Shown: positions 1 through 7,770 of the stretch, piece by piece | Numbering within the stretch: position 1 is the stretch's first letter | Layout of the letters: each line of letters begins with the position of its first letter | From: an uncultured beta proteobacterium | GTDB taxonomy: Bacteria; Pseudomonadota; Gammaproteobacteria; Burkholderiales; Burkholderiaceae | Assembly (NCBI GenBank): GCA_903843315.1 | Contig: CAIMPQ010000082.1 | Span: 1 to 16,462 of the forward strand | DNA length: 16,462 nucleotides | Direction of reading: 5' to 3' | Notes under the pieces: generated by a model | What the model was told of the DNA's origin: nothing | Seen by the model: the letters and a program-made list of their open reading frames with translations, nothing else | Databases searched by the model: none | Program-made: the position numbers and the translations under genes

Positions 1-1111
1 ATCTGATCACTACTTCTTTAAGTTGTCTGATCCTCGTTGCGAAAATTTCTTGCGTGAGTGGACTCAAGTTAAAACACCGCTGCAGCCAGAAGCACGCAAT
101 AAAATGAAAGAGTGGGTTGGCCAACCCGGTGAAAGTAAATTAGGCGATTGGGATATCTCCCGCGATGCTCCGTATTTCGGCTTTGAAATTCCTGATGCCC
201 CAGGCAAGTACTTCTACGTCTGGCTCGATGCCCCTATTGGTTACTATGCCAGTTTCCTCAATTACTGCCAAGCCAAAGGTCTGAACTTTGATGAGTGGGT
301 CAAGCCTGATACGACTACTGAGCAATACCATTTCATTGGCAAAGATATTTTGTATTTCCACACCCTATTCTGGCCAGCAACACTCCAGTTTGCGGGCTAT
401 CGCACTCCAACCAATGTGTTTGCTCATGGCTTCTTAACAGTTGATGGCGAGAAGATGAGTAAATCCCGTGGCACATTAATCTCCGCCAATAGTGTGATTG
501 AATGCGGCTTTAATCCTGAGTGGTTCCGTTATTATTTCGCAACCAAACTCAATGACAGCATGGAAGATTTAGATTTAAATCTACAAGATTTTGTTGCACG
601 GGTTAATAGCGATTTATTGGGTAAGTACATCAACATTGCAAGTCGCAGCGCTGGTTTCTTAGTCAAGCGTTTTGACGGTGTAGTTTCGGATGCGGCGATG
701 AATAATGCGTTACTTCAAGAGATTGCTGCAGCGAGTGAAAAAATTGCTGAGCTGTATGAAGGACGCGAATACGCAAAAGCATTGCGCACTATCATGGAGC
801 TAGCAGATAAGGTCAATGGTTTTGTAGATGAGAACAAACCTTGGGAAATCGCCAAAGATCCAGTACGTGAAGCAGAATTGCAAGGCGTCTGCTCCGTTAC
901 TTTAGAAGCCTTCCGGATGCTCAGTCTTTACCTCAAGCCAGTCATCCCCCAAGTGGCGGCTGGAGTAGAAGAATTCTTCTGCCTGCCTCCGCTTTCTTGG
1001 GGCGATATTAATACCCCACTTTCCAGTAAGAATCCCATCAAGGCCTACAAGCACCTGATGACCCGTGTGGAAGCCCCTCAAATTGAGGCTTTGCTAGCCG
1101 CAAACTTGTAA
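1..1111 (+). CDS. metG: methionyl-tRNA synthetase, 3' part (5' end outside window)
   Basis: Class I aminoacyl-tRNA synthetase that charges initiator and elongator tRNA with methionine in the cytosol. The frame is open from base 2, so the gene enters from the left; 369 residues are visible. The catalytic-domain motif WDISRD, the segment FYVWLDAPIGYYAS and the KMSKS loop (bases 452-466) are clear, followed by the helical anticodon-binding domain. The protein stops soon after that domain (ending IEALLAANL). The C-terminal EMAP/Trbp111-type tRNA-binding and dimerisation domain found in E. coli MetG is missing, and the sequence after the stop codon shows no remnant of it. The DUF3460 gene follows on the same strand. 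Family assignment is very secure. Confidence 0.97.
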   Translation, partial: SDHYFFKLSDPRCENFLREWTQVKTPLQPEARNKMKEWVGQPGESKLGDWDISRDAPYFGFEIPDAPGKYFYVWLDAPIGYYASFLNYCQAKGLNFDEWVKPDTTTEQYHFIGKDILYFHTLFWPATLQFAGYRTPTNVFAHGFLTVDGEKMSKSRGTLISANSVIECGFNPEWFRYYFATKLNDSMEDLDLNLQDFVARVNSDLLGKYINIASRSAGFLVKRFDGVVSDAAMNNALLQEIAAASEKIAELYEGREYAKALRTIMELADKVNGFVDENKPWEIAKDPVREAELQGVCSVTLEAFRMLSLYLKPVIPQVAAGVEEFFCLPPLSWGDINTPLSSKNPIKAYKHLMTRVEAPQIEALLAANL

Positions 1112-1131
1112 AAAACCCTATAAAAAGCCCC

Positions 1132-1137
1132 TATAAT
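1132..1137 (+). promoter_or_regulatory. candidate -10 box for the DUF3460-scpA-panC unit
   Basis: A perfect TATAAT lies in the metG-DUF3460 gap, 79 bp before the DUF3460 start codon. No good -35 hexamer sits at 16-18 bp; the best upstream match, TTGTAA over the metG stop codon (1106-1111), is 20 bp away. The unit may also be read from the metG promoter. Confidence 0.4.
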
Positions 1138-1215
1138 GGTGGGTGTAGTCCCTAAATGACTTTTGGGAATTATTACCATAAGCCATTGAATTTATTGAGT
1201 ATTTTAGGAAATGTC

Positions 1216-1404
1216 ATGGCAAGATATCTATCTGAATTCACCCAGTTCTTAAGTGAACTCAAGTCCGAGAAACCCCATCTCGAGTCAGACCAGCAAGCTG
1301 GTCGTGCGCTGCTATGGGACAAAGAACCGCTTACCGTTGAAGATCAGCGCCGCGCCAAAGCTGCCAAGTTAAAGCAACGCGGCTACGTTTATTCGAATGA
1401 CTGA
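1216..1404 (+). CDS. DUF3460 family small protein
   Basis: A 62-residue protein of unknown function that is widespread in Burkholderiales and typically lies just before scpA. It is charged and helical: it starts MARYLSEFTQFLSELK, has a central RALLWDKEPLT and ends KLKQRGYVYSND. The start at 1216 is chosen because it gives the usual family N-terminus and follows TAGGAA at 1205-1210; an upstream in-frame start at 1156 would add 20 residues without family support. The last 8 bases overlap the scpA start, so the two genes are probably translationally coupled. The link to chromosome segregation is inferred only from this coupling. Confidence 0.85.
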   Translation: MARYLSEFTQFLSELKSEKPHLESDQQAGRALLWDKEPLTVEDQRRAKAAKLKQRGYVYSND

Positions 1405-2260
1405 GCCTAGTACTCAGCCAATATCCGATTTATTAGATAGCACCCCATCAGTAACTGACGGGATGTCGGAAGCGTTCGCCAAACTCTATGGCGAACCTCT
1501 CTTTAAGCTCCCTACCGACCTCTATATTCCACCAGATGCGTTAGAAGTTTTTCTAGAGGCCTTTGAAGGCCCATTAGATCTTTTGCTATACCTCATTCGT
1601 AAGCAGAATTTCAATGTACTTGATATTCCGATGGCGCAAGTTACTCAGCAATACCTAAGCTACATCGATCAGATTCGCCATACAAATCTTGAGCTTGCCG
1701 CCGAGTATTTATTAATGGCCGCCATGTTGATTGAAATTAAATCTCGCATGCTGCTGCCAATGAAGAAGGCAGATAGCGAAGAAGAAGTAGATGATCCACG
1801 TGCCGAACTAGTCCGTCGCTTACTGGAATACGAGCGTATGAAGCTTGCAGCACAAGAGCTTGATCAAATTCCACAGCAAGGTCGTGACTTCCAGGTCGCG
1901 CATGGCTTTGTAGACACTACGGTTGCGATTACTTGGCCTGACGTAAACGCAGATGACTTACAAATGGCATGGCGTGATGTGATTCATCGCGCGAAACTTA
2001 CCCAACATCACACCATCACTCGCGAAGAATTATCCGTGCGTGACTTCATGACCCGCATCTTGCGTCGCTTGCAAAGCACGCGCTTTGTCGAATTTGGGGA
2101 ATTGTTTGAAGAGGCTATCAAATCTGGCAATGGTATTCCCGTAATCATTGTGAATTTCATTGCCTTACTTGAACTTTCGCGGGAAGCATTGATTGAAGTT
2201 ACGCAAGCTGAGCCGTATGCACCAATATACGTGCGCCTTGCCTATACCCCTGTTGCATGA
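1397..2260 (+). CDS. scpA: segregation and condensation protein A
   Basis: Kleisin subunit of the SMC-ScpAB complex that organises and segregates the chromosome; it bridges the SMC heads and binds ScpB. The protein has 287 residues. A poorly conserved N-terminal ~45-residue stretch is followed by the typical ScpA N-terminal domain (about 50-130; EAFEGPLDLLLYLIRKQ, then helices ending EIKSRMLLP), an acidic linker (about 125-135, with EEEVDDPRAELVRRLLEYE) and the C-terminal winged-helix part. It overlaps DUF3460 by 8 bases and panC by 4 (ATGA), so the three genes look like one coupled operon. No scpB or smc is in the window. Confidence 0.93.
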   Translation: MTEPSTQPISDLLDSTPSVTDGMSEAFAKLYGEPLFKLPTDLYIPPDALEVFLEAFEGPLDLLLYLIRKQNFNVLDIPMAQVTQQYLSYIDQIRHTNLELAAEYLLMAAMLIEIKSRMLLPMKKADSEEEVDDPRAELVRRLLEYERMKLAAQELDQIPQQGRDFQVAHGFVDTTVAITWPDVNADDLQMAWRDVIHRAKLTQHHTITREELSVRDFMTRILRRLQSTRFVEFGELFEEAIKSGNGIPVIIVNFIALLELSREALIEVTQAEPYAPIYVRLAYTPVA

Positions 2261-3108
2261 AAATTATTAGCGATATTCAAGAATTGCGCGATCATTTACG
2301 CGGTCAAAATCGTGCTTCATTTGTCCCAACGATGGGCAACCTGCATGAAGGCCATTTGTCGCTCATGCGACTGGCACGCCAACATGGCGATCCCGTAGTC
2401 GCGAGCATCTTCGTTAACCGCCTGCAATTTGGTCCGAATGAAGATTTTGAGAGCTACCCTCGTACCATGCAGGCCGATATTGATAAGCTGGAAAAAGAAG
2501 GTGTCTATATTCTGTTCGCCCCAACTGAGCGCGATCTATACCCACAGCCACAAGAATATCGCGTAGACCCACCGCAGCAGCTCGGGGATATCCTCGAAGG
2601 TGAATTTCGTCCCGGCTTCTTTAAGGGGGTTTGTACGGTTGTTCTGAAACTTTTCTCTTGTGTAGAGCCTAAGTTTGCGGTATTTGGCAAAAAAGATTAC
2701 CAACAACTGATGATCATTCGTCAAATGGCAAAACAATTTGCTTTGCCAGTCAATATCGTTCCTGGCGAAACCATTCGTGCTGATGATGGCTTGGCCCTCT
2801 CCTCTCGGAACGGCTACCTATCTGTTGAAGAACGTGCAGAAGCGCCGGAACTGCAAAGAGCACTTCAAGAGGTACGTGAACAAGTTCTGCAGTTACCAGA
2901 ACGCAATACCCAGGCACTCTCAGATATTGAAAAGAAGGCCGTTGCCACGCTTGCAGGACGTGGCTGGCAACCGGATTACATTGCCATTCGACAGCAAAGT
3001 GACTTAGCTCCCGCTTCCAACGAAAGTCTACAGACTGGTGAACCACTCGTGATTCTCACGGCCGCCAAGCTTGGTAAAACCCGCTTGATTGATAACCTAG
3101 AGATTTAG
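2257..3108 (+). CDS. panC: pantothenate synthetase (pantoate--beta-alanine ligase)
   Basis: Cytosolic enzyme that makes pantothenate from pantoate, beta-alanine and ATP, the last step before coenzyme A biosynthesis proper. The 283-residue length is normal. Visible motifs are PTMGNLHEGH (24-33, the HxGH nucleotide-binding motif of the cytidylyltransferase superfamily), FGKKDYQQ (143-150) and LALSSRNGYL (179-188). The start overlaps the scpA stop in an ATGA. It is the last gene of the plus-strand housekeeping run. Its presence beside a CoA-dependent oxalate pathway is probably chance, since the order scpA-panC is seen in related genomes. Confidence 0.96.
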   Translation: MKIISDIQELRDHLRGQNRASFVPTMGNLHEGHLSLMRLARQHGDPVVASIFVNRLQFGPNEDFESYPRTMQADIDKLEKEGVYILFAPTERDLYPQPQEYRVDPPQQLGDILEGEFRPGFFKGVCTVVLKLFSCVEPKFAVFGKKDYQQLMIIRQMAKQFALPVNIVPGETIRADDGLALSSRNGYLSVEERAEAPELQRALQEVREQVLQLPERNTQALSDIEKKAVATLAGRGWQPDYIAIRQQSDLAPASNESLQTGEPLVILTAAKLGKTRLIDNLEI

Positions 3109-3109
3109 C

Positions 3110-3146
3110 CCTATCACCTATTTTGATGGGTCTATAGCTTTTTAAT
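3110..3146 (+). terminator. weak candidate terminator after panC
   Basis: CCTATCA (3110-3116) can pair with TGATGGG (3124-3130) around a 7-base loop, with one G-T pair, followed by a T-rich stretch (3138-3150). The stem is short and AT-rich, so this is tentative. It lies between the convergent genes panC and the AEC carrier. Confidence 0.35.
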
Positions 3147-3214
3147 TCTTTTCCTGAGTATTTAAGAATGGCTGCATAGCGGCCCGTCATTTTGGTCTTC
3201 AGAGTAATCGTTGG

Positions 3215-4162
3215 CTATATAAATAAACTGACAATGGGAATGGAGATGAGGCTCAAAATACAGGTAAATATAACGATTTGGCTAGCAAGTTGAGGGTTAG
3301 CGCCGTAGCGTGCACAAAATACTACCGCTAAAGGTGTTGCAGGCATTGCCGATAAAAATAGTGTCGCTTGATGATGCGCATTTTGCTCATTTAGGATACT
3401 AAAAATGCCATAAGTAATAAAGGGTTGCAATGCCAGTTGAAAAAAGGCAGCCAAGATTAAAACTATCCAAATTCCTTTCATCTGAATGGACTTTAAAGAT
3501 AGGCCAATGATCACTGCCACTAAAAAAGTCATGGAAGCACTCACAACATTGAGCCCCTCAAACAGCATCTTCACGATAAAACCATCAGATGGAATATTTA
3601 ACCTATTCCATAAAACCCCCAAGATCAAAGCAATGGTTGGTGGATTCATGAAAATGGACTTTATTAATCCAAATAAAGAATGTTTACTTTCAACGTCTCC
3701 AAAAGATTTAGCGACTACTGGGCCGACAATGTTCACTGGTAAACCTACACCAAATTGACCGGTTACTACTCCCATTGCACTTACTGCAGCATTATTATCA
3801 AAGACTACTTTTAAAAAGGCATTGCCAATTTGAGAGACGCTACCAAAAGTGCTTCCTAAGATAAAGGCCCCAGTACTTGGCCTATCCAATCGTAAAATCC
3901 ATTTTCCTGTTGCCCATGAAGCGATCCCCGTGATTAATTCAGATATGAGAATGGCCGCGCCGAAAAATAAATAAGAATACTCAACTTGTAAATTAGCGAC
4001 TTGACTAAAAATAAAGACGGGCAAAACAAATGATGTGAGCAACTTTGAAAATATCGGATTCTGATCAGCCTCAATCACTTTGCAACGACGTAATAAGAGT
4101 ACGGCCAAAATTAAAGATAGAAAAAGTACTATAAAACTGGAGGCCCCATGAAATAAATTCAT
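3215..4162 (-). CDS. AEC (auxin efflux carrier) family transporter
   Basis: A 315-residue inner-membrane protein made almost wholly of hydrophobic segments, about ten by eye, in the two-fold arrangement of the Mem_trans/AEC family (auxin efflux carriers, MdcF malonate carriers, E. coli YfdV). The first helix is FIVLFLSLILAVLLL. The mid-protein segment FGVGLPVNIVGP and the late segment ATLFLSAMPATPLAVVF match the conserved crossover regions. It is the last gene of the minus-strand block, 80 bp after the GNAT gene. YfdV belongs to the E. coli cluster that also encodes Frc and Oxc, so a role in moving oxalate, formate or another small carboxylate is a reasonable inference. The substrate cannot be read from sequence. 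No strong ribosome-binding site precedes the ATG. Confidence 0.88.
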   Translation of the reverse strand: MNLFHGASSFIVLFLSLILAVLLLRRCKVIEADQNPIFSKLLTSFVLPVFIFSQVANLQVEYSYLFFGAAILISELITGIASWATGKWILRLDRPSTGAFILGSTFGSVSQIGNAFLKVVFDNNAAVSAMGVVTGQFGVGLPVNIVGPVVAKSFGDVESKHSLFGLIKSIFMNPPTIALILGVLWNRLNIPSDGFIVKMLFEGLNVVSASMTFLVAVIIGLSLKSIQMKGIWIVLILAAFFQLALQPFITYGIFSILNEQNAHHQATLFLSAMPATPLAVVFCARYGANPQLASQIVIFTCILSLISIPIVSLFI

Positions 4163-4242
4163 TTGGGATTTCTGTAGATCATTTTTATAGGATTTAGGAT
4201 AGCCATTTGAAGTATTTTATTTTCTTTAATTCAGGAATAGCA

Positions 4243-4926
4243 CTATTTAACTCTAGCAATCACTCGCACTGGAATTTCTTTGTAGGTAGTAAAGCCCATT
4301 CGTTCGTATATAGCATGAGCATGAATATTCTCAACCATAACATGAAGAAAGGGTATTTCCTTGCTGAGCATCTGTTTGCGCATCAAAGCCCCCATTAAGC
4401 TGCGAGCATAGCCCCTGCCTTGATACTCTGGATGTGTGGCAACGCTGCTGATTTCCCTAAAGCCTTTTACAGCCATTCTTTCTCCGCCCATTGCGACTAG
4501 GCGATCTCCCGAAAAAATTCCCAAGAAAGCACCTAACTCCATTGCTCTTGGCCCAAATGGATCAAGATGGGCAAGCGCTGCCAACTCCAGTACCTGCGAA
4601 AGGTCTTTTTCTTGAAGGGTTTGAATAGGCAATGCAGGGTTAAGCTCTGGTATCGCCTGCTCCCAAATCATTAAAGAGGCAGAAGTATCGGCAAGTACTT
4701 CCCAACCCTCTACTGCTAATCCTGTCCATCCTGAGCAGTAAAGATGCTCCCCAATATCGCACTGCAGCTGTAAGGCTGAAAAATCAGGGTTCTCATAAGA
4801 TTCATAGCCAACGATGGGCGAAAACCCTTTTACATATCTCTTTGCCGTGGATCCTCCGGATGAAAATGGGCGATGTAGGCCATTTAAAGCATGCCATGCA
4901 ATATTGTCCAGCAAAGATTTATTCAT
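4243..4926 (-). CDS. GNAT family N-acetyltransferase (FR47-like)
   Basis: Probable acyl-CoA-dependent N-acyltransferase of 227 residues. The N-terminal half (about 1-105) is not recognisable. The C-terminal half is a GNAT fold of the FR47-like type: acetyl-CoA-binding motif A is VATHPEYQGRGYARSLM (Q-x-x-G-x-A at about 169-174) and motif B is the ENIHAHAIYERMGF segment. The ATG at 4926 is preferred over an in-frame TTG at 4935; GGAG lies only 3 bases before the ATG, closer than usual. It sits between doxX and the AEC carrier on the same strand. The substrate is unknown and nothing links it directly to oxalate except position. Confidence 0.82.
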   Translation of the reverse strand: MNKSLLDNIAWHALNGLHRPFSSGGSTAKRYVKGFSPIVGYESYENPDFSALQLQCDIGEHLYCSGWTGLAVEGWEVLADTSASLMIWEQAIPELNPALPIQTLQEKDLSQVLELAALAHLDPFGPRAMELGAFLGIFSGDRLVAMGGERMAVKGFREISSVATHPEYQGRGYARSLMGALMRKQMLSKEIPFLHVMVENIHAHAIYERMGFTTYKEIPVRVIARVK

Positions 4927-4966
4927 GCGCTCCAATATCTATCAAAAGTCTTATTACATAAATGTG

Positions 4967-4972
4967 AGTATA
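4967..4972 (-). promoter_or_regulatory. candidate -10 box (TATACT) upstream of the GNAT gene
   Basis: On the minus strand TATACT lies 41 bp before the GNAT ATG. The -35 region is poor (TTAGAG at 17 bp), so this is a weak prediction. The 136-bp doxX-GNAT gap shows no clear terminator hairpin. Confidence 0.28.
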
Positions 4973-5062
4973 GAAATAAGATTCGATGACTCTAAACGAT
5001 CTTTGGGTTCCTACGTAAGCAATATGGGATGAGAGTGAACAACTAAATAAGCGTTGCCAGGA

Positions 5063-5425
5063 TCATATGTTGAACGCCACTATCAATGCGCAAATACCCC
5101 AAAACAAGGGATACTCGCACCCGTGATTAGTCCACAACCAAGTCTTATGGACTTTGTAATCTACATAAGCAGCAACAAACATAAAAGCGGCAGTAAGCCC
5201 TGCTGCATAGGTTGCCAAAATACCAATGACTAATGAAATACCAACAACAATTTCAAAAATAATCGTAAAGTAAACCAATAAATGAGGGTGTACAAATCCA
5301 GCAGATTTGAAAAAGCCTACAGAAGCATCAGGATTGCGTAGTTTTGCAAATGCATTCGGCAGCATGAATAAGCCACAAATAATTCTCAGCACTACATAGC
5401 CATTAGTCAGATCGAAATTAAACAT
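5063..5425 (-). CDS. DoxX family membrane protein
   Basis: A small inner-membrane protein of 120 residues with four predicted membrane segments, starting MFNFDLTNGYVVLRIICGLF, which includes the DoxX N-terminal helix. Then come the LPNAFAKLRNP loop, a central hydrophobic pair and a C-terminal helix ending WGICALIVAFNI. DoxX proteins take their name from a thiosulfate:quinone oxidoreductase subunit, but most members have no known function. It follows the formyltransferase gene by 25 bp and is probably co-transcribed with frc copy 1 and the formyltransferase. A specific role in oxalate or formate use would be inference from operon position only. Confidence 0.82.
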   Translation of the reverse strand: MFNFDLTNGYVVLRIICGLFMLPNAFAKLRNPDASVGFFKSAGFVHPHLLVYFTIIFEIVVGISLVIGILATYAAGLTAAFMFVAAYVDYKVHKTWLWTNHGCEYPLFWGICALIVAFNI

Positions 5426-5450
5426 AAGCAGTCATTCGATAGCAGGCGCT

Positions 5451-6383
5451 CTATAAAACGAAGAACTGCCCAACCTGCAGGTTTAACTCTTTAGCCAACT
5501 CAGCACCAGTCACCTTACCCGCTGCACCCTTAGCTTTGAGGACTTCAATCTGTCCACCATGGCAGTTGATGAAGAATGAATCTAAAGTAATTTGCGTCAC
5601 TTCACCAGGCTTACCTTTAACAGCACCAAAGGTGGCAGCTACATGCTTATGGCAATCGTAGATCTGCACTTTTTGCTCACCAAACTTGGTCCAGGCGCCA
5701 GGTGCAGGATTGCAAGCACGAATCAGGTTATAGATTTGACTAATATGGATGGCCCAATGAATTTGTGCCGCGTTTGCATCAAACCAACCTTCGTAGTTTG
5801 CACTTGATTCGTCTTGAGGTATTTCTTGATGCTTGCCCGCTACTACTAAGTCAGCAGCTTCTAGTAATGCTTTAACACCAACTGGAAAAAGATGGTCAAA
5901 GTAGATACTGCCTAAAGTGTCATTAGGACCAATCGCCACTTCTTTTTGCAAGATCACTTCGCCTTCATCTAAACCATCTGATGGACGGAAGATGGTCAAA
6001 CCAGTCTTCTCTTCACCCAAAGCAATCGCCCAATTAATCGCGCTAGGACCTCGATATTTCGGCAATAAGGAGGGGTGATATTGAATGGTGCCATGGGTTG
6101 GAATCTTGCAGAGCTCTTGGGGGACAAATTGCAGCACGTAAGCCATGACACAGATATCTGCCTGGCTATCAATCATGGCCTGAGCAGCCTCTGCCCCCTT
6201 TAAGGAGGTGAACTGCAAGGGGTTTAAGCCTCTCGCCAGCGCCGCTTCTTTGAGCACTTCAGGTTTAGTTGATTTGGGATTATCTGGTGGACAAAAGACC
6301 GCGACGACTTCATCGCCACGATCTAAAAAAGCGTCTAAAGCCGCTTTACCAAAATCCGCACTCCCAATCAATGCTACCCGCAT
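5451..6383 (-). CDS. 10-formyl-THF-dependent formyltransferase / hydrolase-type protein (Fmt-like)
   Basis: A 310-residue protein with a Formyl_trans_N domain (about 1-180) and a Formyl_trans_C domain (about 205-305). It resembles the N-terminal folate domain of 10-formyltetrahydrofolate dehydrogenase (ALDH1L) more than Met-tRNA formyltransferase: HPSLLPKYRGPSAINWAI, GLDEGEVILQKE and NYEGWF all follow that pattern. The catalytic His is His103 and the Asp is Asp139. The Asn two residues before His in Fmt is Gln101 here. The start codon is 1 base after the frc copy 1 stop, so the genes are translationally coupled; doxX follows after 25 bp. Family knowledge: such domains transfer or hydrolyse the formyl group of 10-formyl-THF. 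Inference: in this setting it may join formyl-CoA chemistry to the folate C1 pool. The dehydrogenase half of ALDH1L is absent. Confidence 0.85.
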   Translation of the reverse strand: MRVALIGSADFGKAALDAFLDRGDEVVAVFCPPDNPKSTKPEVLKEAALARGLNPLQFTSLKGAEAAQAMIDSQADICVMAYVLQFVPQELCKIPTHGTIQYHPSLLPKYRGPSAINWAIALGEEKTGLTIFRPSDGLDEGEVILQKEVAIGPNDTLGSIYFDHLFPVGVKALLEAADLVVAGKHQEIPQDESSANYEGWFDANAAQIHWAIHISQIYNLIRACNPAPGAWTKFGEQKVQIYDCHKHVAATFGAVKGKPGEVTQITLDSFFINCHGGQIEVLKAKGAAGKVTGAELAKELNLQVGQFFVL

Positions 6384-6384
6384 C

Positions 6385-7632
6385 TTAGATTACCTTATCG
6401 TGATGTAATTGATTTAGCTCATCATTGGTATATCCAAGTTCACTCAATATCTCATTGGTATGCTCACCAAGCAAAGGTGAACGAGTCACTTCAGTTGGGC
6501 TATCGGACATCTTAATGGGGTTACCCACAGTCAGGTACTTGCCCCGAATCGGATGATCGACTTCGACAACGGTGCCAGTAGCACGCAATGAAGGTTCTTC
6601 AGCGATTTCTTTCATGGACAAAATAGGGCCACAAGGTACGTCATATTTATTCAAGATATCCATTACCTCAAACTTGCTCAAGGTCATGGTCCATTTTTCG
6701 ATCTCGCCAAAGATTTCCATTAAATGTGGCAAGCGTGCCATTGGAGATGCAAAACGCACATCGGTAATCCAGTCTTCGCGACCGATGACTTTGCAAATCG
6801 CTTCCCATACGGGGGCTTGGACTACTACATAGATGTATGAGTTGGGGTCCTTCTCCCAGTTCTTACACTTCAAAATCCAACCGGGCTGACCGCCACCAGA
6901 AGCATTACCAGCACGAGGAACGGCCTCACCAAACTCTCCGTTCGGGAACTGTGGATACTCTTTCATGATGCCATTGCGCTCTAAGCGCTGCTGGTCACGT
7001 AACTTTACGCGACACAGGTTCAGAACTGAATCTTGCATGGCTGCTAAGACCTTTTGGCCACGGCCAGAATGTGTGCGCTGATAGAGTGCTGTCACGATCC
7101 CCAGTGCCAAATGCAAACCGGTACCACTATCTCCGATCTGTGCTCCGGTAACCATCGGAGGGCCATCATCAAAACCCGTAGTGGATGCAGAACCACCTGC
7201 GCATTGCGCAACGTTCTCATATACCTTGCAATCCTCATAAGGCCCAGGACCAAATCCTTTAACCGAAGCCAGAATCATCATGGGATTAAGCTCTTGAATC
7301 CGCTCCCAAGAAAAACCCATCCGATCGAGCGCGCCTGGTGCAAAGTTCTCTACCAAGACGTCGCACTCTTTAATGAGGCGCTCTAAAATTTCTTTACCCT
7401 TGGGGGTTTTAGTATTGACAGTGATGGAACGCTTGTTGTGATTGAGCATCGTGAAATACAAACTATCGGCATCAGGAATGTCACGCAATTGACCGCGGGT
7501 TGCATCCCCTTCTCCGGATTTTTCTACCTTGATCACATCTGCGCCAAACCAAGCGAGTAACTGAGTACAAGTCGGTCCAGATTGAACGTGCGTAAAGTCG
7601 AGGATTTTGACCCCTTCTAGTGCTTTTGCCAT
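6385..7632 (-). CDS. frc: formyl-CoA:oxalate CoA-transferase, copy 1
   Basis: Class III (CaiB/BaiF) CoA-transferase of 415 residues that moves CoA from formyl-CoA (or a related donor) to oxalate. Family landmarks: FTHVQSGP with Gln17, catalytic Asp168 in the IGDSGTG segment (Asp169 in Oxalobacter Frc), Tyr138 in KVYE, and the glycine loop at 245-248. That loop reads SGGG here, not GGGG as in Oxalobacter Frc and in copy 2. Position 48, Trp in Oxalobacter Frc, is Gln. A ~12-residue insertion of Oxalobacter Frc before the glycine loop is absent. AGGA 8 bases before the ATG is a good ribosome-binding site. It heads the frc-formyltransferase-doxX unit, behind the terminator of the PAS gene. The altered loop leaves open a related substrate pair. 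Confidence 0.93.
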   Translation of the reverse strand: MAKALEGVKILDFTHVQSGPTCTQLLAWFGADVIKVEKSGEGDATRGQLRDIPDADSLYFTMLNHNKRSITVNTKTPKGKEILERLIKECDVLVENFAPGALDRMGFSWERIQELNPMMILASVKGFGPGPYEDCKVYENVAQCAGGSASTTGFDDGPPMVTGAQIGDSGTGLHLALGIVTALYQRTHSGRGQKVLAAMQDSVLNLCRVKLRDQQRLERNGIMKEYPQFPNGEFGEAVPRAGNASGGGQPGWILKCKNWEKDPNSYIYVVVQAPVWEAICKVIGREDWITDVRFASPMARLPHLMEIFGEIEKWTMTLSKFEVMDILNKYDVPCGPILSMKEIAEEPSLRATGTVVEVDHPIRGKYLTVGNPIKMSDSPTEVTRSPLLGEHTNEILSELGYTNDELNQLHHDKVI

Positions 7633-7695
7633 GATTTAAGTCCTAATAAGAATGAAATATTGAATTGGGGCAATTTTACCAGTGGGAATTCAGGG

Positions 7696-7725
7696 TAAAT
7701 AAAATATGCCCAATGATTGGGCATA
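7696..7725 (-). terminator. intrinsic terminator of the PAS gene
   Basis: TATGCCCA / TGGGCATA form an 8-bp stem with a 5-base loop (7705-7725; the inner bases extend it to a near-perfect 21-base palindrome). On the minus strand it is followed by TTTTATTT. It lies 45 bp after the PAS stop codon and before frc copy 1, so frc copy 1 needs its own promoter or read-through. Confidence 0.7.
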
Positions 7726-7770
7726 AATCCCTTATTTGCCTTTGTTGGCCATAACTAGGACTATATGTGG

